DNA from: JACQID01 sp035290885
Lineage (GTDB): Archaea; Aenigmatarchaeota; Aenigmatarchaeia; GW2011-AR5
Assembly: GCA_035290885.1 (NCBI GenBank)
Contig: DATDTL010000004.1
Span: 1 to 7,890, forward strand
Direction: 5' to 3'
Length of the DNA stretch: 7,890 bases
Shown here: positions 5,286 to 7,890 of the stretch, piece after piece
Position numbering within the stretch: the stretch's first letter is position 1
Layout: each line of letters begins with the position of its first letter
Made by a program: the position numbers and the translations under genes
Notes under the pieces: generated by a model
Database searches by the model: none
Seen by the model: only the letters and a program-made list of their open reading frames with translations
What the model was told of the DNA's origin: nothing

Positions 5286-6365
5286 ATGGGAGTTGGAAGC
5301 GTTGATTCTAAAAGAAACAAGGTCGGGGACGACGAACTTAGGAAGATTCTTGAGTCCAAGAAAGCAACTATAAAGATAGTGGGCGCAGGCGGCGCAGGCG
5401 GCAACACGCTTTCAAGGCTGACGCAGGTAGGCGTAACCGGAGCCGAGACCATAGCTATCAACACTGATGCGCAGGACCTGCTATACACCGACGCGGACAT
5501 CAAGCTGCTCATAGGCAAGGAAATAACCGGCGGCCTTGGCGCGGGCGCTGACCCGAAAGTCGGGGAAGAAGCCGCAAAGGAGAGCAAGAACGAGATCAAG
5601 GATGCAATAAAGGGCGCTGACATGGTATTCCTAACGTGCGGCCTTGGCGGCGGAACCGGAACGGGTTCGCTGCCGGTCGCAGCCGAACTCGCCAAGAAGC
5701 AGGGTTCGCTTACAGTGGGCATAGTCACGCTTCCGTTCACAATGGAAGGCAGATCTAGGCTTAACAACGCAAAGCAGGGCCTCGAAAGGCTGGAGAAGGT
5801 AGTGGACACGCTTATCATAATACCGAACGACAAGCTGCTTGAAATAGTGCCGGACGTTTCCCTTACAACTGCGTTCAAGGTCGCGGATGAAATACTCGTG
5901 AACGCCGTCAAGGGCATAACCGAACTGGTCACACGGCCCGGGCTCGTCAACCTTGACTTTGCGGACGTGCGCGCTGTCATGACGCAGGGCGGCCTTGCCA
6001 TGATAGGCATGGGCGACTCTGACACTGAGAACCGCGCTGCAGAGGCCGTGGAACGGGCGCTAAACAACCCTCTGCTTGACGTAAACATAGACGGCGCACG
6101 GGGGGCTCTCATAAACGTCACAGGCGGCGTGGACGTCACCATACGGGAGTGCCAGCAGATCGTGGAAGCCGTGGCAGAGAGGCTAAACCCTGACGCCAAG
6201 ATTATCTGGGGAGCCCAGATAATGAAGGAGCTTGGCGACTCCATACGCACGATGATAATAGTGACCGGCATCAACTCGCCGCACATTATCGCAGTAGAGA
6301 AGCCTTACGTTCACCAGAGGAAGCGCGACATAGAAAAGACCTTGGGCATAGACTTCGTCGAATGA
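5286..6365 (+). CDS. ftsZ: Cell-division GTPase FtsZ (FtsZ1-type by position)
   Basis: This tubulin-like GTPase polymerises into the division ring on the inner side of the cell membrane. It has 359 residues, typical of archaeal FtsZ. The GTP-binding loops are visible in order: VGAGGAGGN at 32-40, NTDAQDL at 59-65, GGLGAGADP at 82-90, and the tubulin signature GLGGGTGTGS at 119-128. The catalytic T7 loop NLDFAD at 222-227 has both acidic residues. The C-terminus is short and ends RDIEKTLGIDFVE, without a long linker. ATG 5286 gives a standard archaeal N-terminus (DDELRKILESKKATIKIVG). Its ribosome site is weak (AAAGGA, 13 bases away), while a strong site precedes the upstream ORF. Lying before secE-spt5-rpl11 is the position of archaeal ftsZ1, as in Methanocaldococcus. 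Identity as FtsZ is secure; the paralogue call rests on context. Confidence 0.97.
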   Translation: MGVGSVDSKRNKVGDDELRKILESKKATIKIVGAGGAGGNTLSRLTQVGVTGAETIAINTDAQDLLYTDADIKLLIGKEITGGLGAGADPKVGEEAAKESKNEIKDAIKGADMVFLTCGLGGGTGTGSLPVAAELAKKQGSLTVGIVTLPFTMEGRSRLNNAKQGLERLEKVVDTLIIIPNDKLLEIVPDVSLTTAFKVADEILVNAVKGITELVTRPGLVNLDFADVRAVMTQGGLAMIGMGDSDTENRAAEAVERALNNPLLDVNIDGARGALINVTGGVDVTIRECQQIVEAVAERLNPDAKIIWGAQIMKELGDSIRTMIIVTGINSPHIIAVEKPYVHQRKRDIEKTLGIDFVE

Positions 6366-6373
6366 TTTATATG
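6366..6373 (+). promoter_or_regulatory. TATA-like box before the interrupted ORF
   Basis: TTTATATG begins right at the end of ftsZ, centred about 36 bases before ATG 6406, which would give a leader of about ten bases. A second AT-rich box (CTATATAG, 6396-6403) is too close to the ATG to serve it. Confidence 0.4.
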
Positions 6374-6405
6374 GCAAAGCCTCTCTACAATATGCCTATA
6401 TAGAA

Positions 6406-6714
6406 ATGGATCCTGCCGGCGACGATTCCCTGAAAATATGGGCGGATAGCATCATTCGCGACCCGAGAAAGCTTCGTCCATATTCAAAATTGGCGGGTTT
6501 CCACGTTGTCATGGACAACGGCTAACTGAAACACGGTTATTTGCAGGGTCTCGAAACACGAAATGCCAAACTTCCGGTCCCTTCAAGCCCGGACGGACTG
6601 TATGTTCATTTTGAGAATGGCGGGATGTCCACTATAGAGAAGTGCGGCCTTCCCGGCTTAAGGGGACACCGTCTCATGAACCCGCAGGCACTACGCAAGT
6701 CTCTTTGGCACTGA
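6406..6714 (+). pseudogene. Short ORF interrupted by one in-frame TAA
   Basis: ATG 6406 opens a frame of 39 codons (MDPAGDDSLKIWADSIIRD...) that ends at TAA 6523-6525. The same frame then stays open for another 62 codons to TGA 6712-6714 (LKHGYLQGLETRNAKLPVPS...). Read through the TAA, it would be a protein of about 102 residues, with codons such as GCC, GGC, GAC and CTG like those of neighbouring genes on both sides of the stop. A single substitution could account for the stop. I do not recognise either half. The usual archaeal order has secE close to ftsZ, so this is an extra gene or remnant between them. Alternatives: a real 39-residue peptide followed by non-coding sequence, or a sequencing error at 6523. 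Confidence 0.45.
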
Positions 6715-6747
6715 ACTACGCCGATCATATGGAAGCATAAATCAACC

Positions 6748-6754
6748 ATTTAAG
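6748..6754 (+). promoter_or_regulatory. TATA-like box for secE-spt5-rpl11
   Basis: ATTTAAG is centred about 25 bases before the secE ATG 6776, implying a leaderless first gene. A second candidate, GCATAAATC (about 6735-6743), lies a little further upstream and would give a leader of about ten bases. Confidence 0.5.
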
Positions 6755-6775
6755 CGTTTCTTCCAATTAAGGGAA

Positions 6776-6955
6776 ATGGATATAAGGGGCAGCATAGACA
6801 AGATAACAAGGGTGCTGCTCATAGCGTCCAAGCCGGATGCTGCCGAACTCGTGCAGAGCTCCAAGATAACGGGCATAGGAATAGCTGCCATAGGCCTCGC
6901 GGGCTTCGTGATATTCATCACGGCAATGCTGCTCAGCGGCGCCGGGCATCTGTAG
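6776..6955 (+). CDS. secE: Preprotein translocase subunit SecE (Sec61 gamma)
   Basis: This is the small clamp subunit of the SecYEG/Sec61 protein-export channel in the cytoplasmic membrane. The protein has 59 residues, the usual archaeal size. An amphipathic N-terminal helix (SIDKITRVLLIASKP, residues 6-20) lies along the membrane, followed by a short hinge and one transmembrane helix at about 33-55 (GIGIAAIGLAGFVIFITAMLL). The pattern 'R-x-L-x-x-A-x-K-P' before a single C-terminal helix is typical of SecE/Sec61 gamma. Position confirms it: it follows ftsZ and precedes spt5 by eight bases, as in many archaea. The ATG is supported by a TATA-like box about 25 bases upstream. It is probably the first gene of an operon running past the right edge. 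Confidence 0.88.
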   Translation: MDIRGSIDKITRVLLIASKPDAAELVQSSKITGIGIAAIGLAGFVIFITAMLLSGAGHL

Positions 6956-6959
6956 GTGG
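6954..6959 (+). promoter_or_regulatory. Shine-Dalgarno site for spt5
   Basis: AGGTGG overlaps the secE stop codon and ends four bases before ATG 6964. Overlap with the stop suggests translational coupling of spt5 to secE. Confidence 0.6.
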
Positions 6960-6963
6960 AAAA

Positions 6964-7407
6964 ATGATTCTGACAGTAAGAACGACAACCGGAAGGGAGA
7001 ACGTGGTAATGGAATCGCTGGCTAGTCGGATAAAGGCGACCGGGATTCCGGTCAAAGCCATGTTCCGTCCTGAAGAAATACGCGGCTACGTCTTCGTGGA
7101 AGGCGAGATGAACGATATAGAAACAGCCGCCAAGAACGTGCCGCACGTGCGCGGGATAATCTCCAAGGACATCCCGATGGCACAGATAGAGCGTTTTCTC
7201 GTGGCCGAGAAACAGGAGATAAAGGTCGGAATTGGCGATGTGATAGAAATCGTGGGCGGGCCGTTCAAGGGCGAGCGCGGCAGGGTGACGAGGATAGACG
7301 ACACCAAACAGGAAGTGACAGTGGAGTTTCTCGAAGCCGCAATACCGATACCTGTCACGGTGCCGGTCAATTCCGTAAGCATATATTCAAAAAAGAAAGA
7401 GAATTAG
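6964..7407 (+). CDS. spt5: Transcription elongation factor Spt5 (archaeal NusG)
   Basis: Spt5 closes over the RNA polymerase clamp, raises processivity and can link polymerase to the ribosome; it normally pairs with Spt4. The protein has 147 residues, typical of archaea. The NGN domain spans about residues 1-82 (MILTVRTTTGRENVVMESLA... RGYVFVEGEM... VRGIISKDIP), with the conserved Gly-Tyr-Val-Phe-Val-Glu core at 41-46. The KOW domain starts at about 90 (GDVIEIVGGPFKGERGRVTR) and runs to about 122. A lysine-rich tail (SKKKEN) ends it. ATG 6964 begins the NGN strand directly and has AGGTGG four bases before it. It sits eight bases after secE and 12 before rpl11, the classic archaeal and bacterial secE-nusG-rplK order. 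Confidence 0.95.
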   Translation: MILTVRTTTGRENVVMESLASRIKATGIPVKAMFRPEEIRGYVFVEGEMNDIETAAKNVPHVRGIISKDIPMAQIERFLVAEKQEIKVGIGDVIEIVGGPFKGERGRVTRIDDTKQEVTVEFLEAAIPIPVTVPVNSVSIYSKKKEN

Positions 7408-7414
7408 GAGGGAT
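7406..7414 (+). promoter_or_regulatory. Shine-Dalgarno site for rpl11
   Basis: AGGAGGGAT begins at the last bases of spt5 and ends five bases before ATG 7420. It is a very strong match to the 16S rRNA tail, as expected for a highly expressed internal operon gene. Confidence 0.75.
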
Positions 7415-7419
7415 ATCAT

Positions 7420-7890
7420 ATGGGCAAAAAAGAATCAATAGATGTTCTCGTTCAGGGTGGCAAAGCCACGCCTGCGCCTCCGCTGGGGCCAAGCCTCTCG
7501 CCACTCAAGGTCAACGTCGGCCAAGTGGTCGCCATGATAAACGAGAAGACCAAGAGCTTCGCAGGCATGGAAGTCCCTGTGAAGATTATCGTCGATACTG
7601 AAACCAAGGAATATACCGTAACCGTAGGCACCCCTCCGACAACCTCCATGATAAGGAAGGAGATGAAGAAGGACAAGCTCAGGCATAAGAAGGACGAAAC
7701 CGTCATTGAGGGCGGCGACATATCGTTCACAAAGATACTGCAGATAGCCAAGGCCAAGGAAGACGTACTGATGAGCCATTCCATGAAGGGCAAGGTCAAG
7801 CAGATTCTCGGCACGTGCCTGTCCGGCGGCGTCACGGTTGATGGCAAGGACCCCCGCGCCGTTCAGAAGGAAATAGACGAAGGCAAGGCC
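7420..7890 (+). CDS. rpl11: Ribosomal protein uL11 (partial at right edge)
   Basis: uL11 binds the GTPase-associated region of 23S rRNA and forms the base of the factor-binding stalk. 157 codons are visible without a stop; archaeal uL11 is about 160 residues, so only a few are missing. The N-terminal domain shows VQGGKATPAPPLGPSLSPLK at about residues 11-30, with the proline-rich switch, then VNVGQVVAMINEKTKSFAGM. The C-terminal RNA-binding domain begins after VTVGTPPTTSMI (about 67-78) and includes the segment around GTCLSGGVTVDGKDPR. No frameshift is seen. The gene is 12 bases after spt5 with a strong ribosome site, so it is translated as part of the secE-spt5-rpl11 operon. uL1, uL10 and P1 genes usually follow in archaea but lie outside the window. 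Confidence 0.96.
   Translation, partial: MGKKESIDVLVQGGKATPAPPLGPSLSPLKVNVGQVVAMINEKTKSFAGMEVPVKIIVDTETKEYTVTVGTPPTTSMIRKEMKKDKLRHKKDETVIEGGDISFTKILQIAKAKEDVLMSHSMKGKVKQILGTCLSGGVTVDGKDPRAVQKEIDEGKA

Noticed and set aside
5138..6286. A 382-codon minus-strand frame opposite ftsZ
   Set aside because: It is low-complexity, Ser/Thr/Pro-rich and without motifs; a shadow of ftsZ codon usage.
6374..6381. GCAAAGCC resembling the right end of the MITE-like elements
   Set aside because: No partner GGCTTTG lies within a few hundred bases and no flanking duplication is seen; an eight-base match is expected by chance.

Overview
The window is archaeal. It carries an archaeal/eukaryal-type leucyl-tRNA synthetase, a long archaeal FKBP-type prolyl isomerase, and the archaeal order ftsZ - (short broken ORF) - secE - spt5 - rpl11. 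Promoters are TATA boxes centred about 25-27 bases before start codons, isoleucine is mostly ATA, and many genes seem to be leaderless. The compact small-gene style would fit a DPANN-like lineage such as Micrarchaeota or Diapherotrites, but that placement is a guess; only 'archaeon' is well supported.

Layout. Bases 1-132 hold the end of an unrecognised gene, followed by a T-run. leuS (177-2966, +) has its own TATA box. A 99-bp insertion (3025-3123) with inverted ends and a 9-bp target duplication lies between leuS and a convergent gene for a small two-helix membrane protein (3150-3386, -). A second, 107-bp insertion of the same structural type (3432-3538) sits just behind the TATA box of that membrane-protein gene. 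Next are a 100-residue helical protein of unknown function (3589-3891, -) and the FKBP/SlyD-type isomerase (4071-4730, +). A 40-residue zinc-ribbon microprotein lies at 4975-5097 (-), with a trinucleotide repeat between its TATA box and its start. An intergenic region follows with an 18-codon upstream ORF that shares the frame of ftsZ. Then come ftsZ (5286-6365, +), a short reading frame broken by one TAA (6406-6714), and the tight secE-spt5-rpl11 cluster. rpl11 runs off the right edge.

How the genes work together. The right half is a growth cluster: FtsZ for division, SecE for the protein-export channel, Spt5 for transcription elongation, and uL11 for the ribosomal GTPase centre. secE, spt5 and rpl11 are separated by 8-12 bases, and the internal genes have Shine-Dalgarno sites, whereas genes behind their own promoter mostly lack a leader. 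The left half is a set of single housekeeping and hypothetical genes on both strands.

The most notable items are the two small non-coding insertions. Both have 17-bp ends starting GGCTTTG, with the only mismatch at position 13, and both are flanked by perfect 9-bp duplications. This matches what is known of the IS903 group of the IS5 family and suggests MITEs moved by a transposase encoded elsewhere. Next in interest are the unlisted zinc-ribbon gene with ten tandem in-frame stop triplets before it, the ftsZ upstream ORF, and the interrupted ORF between ftsZ and secE.
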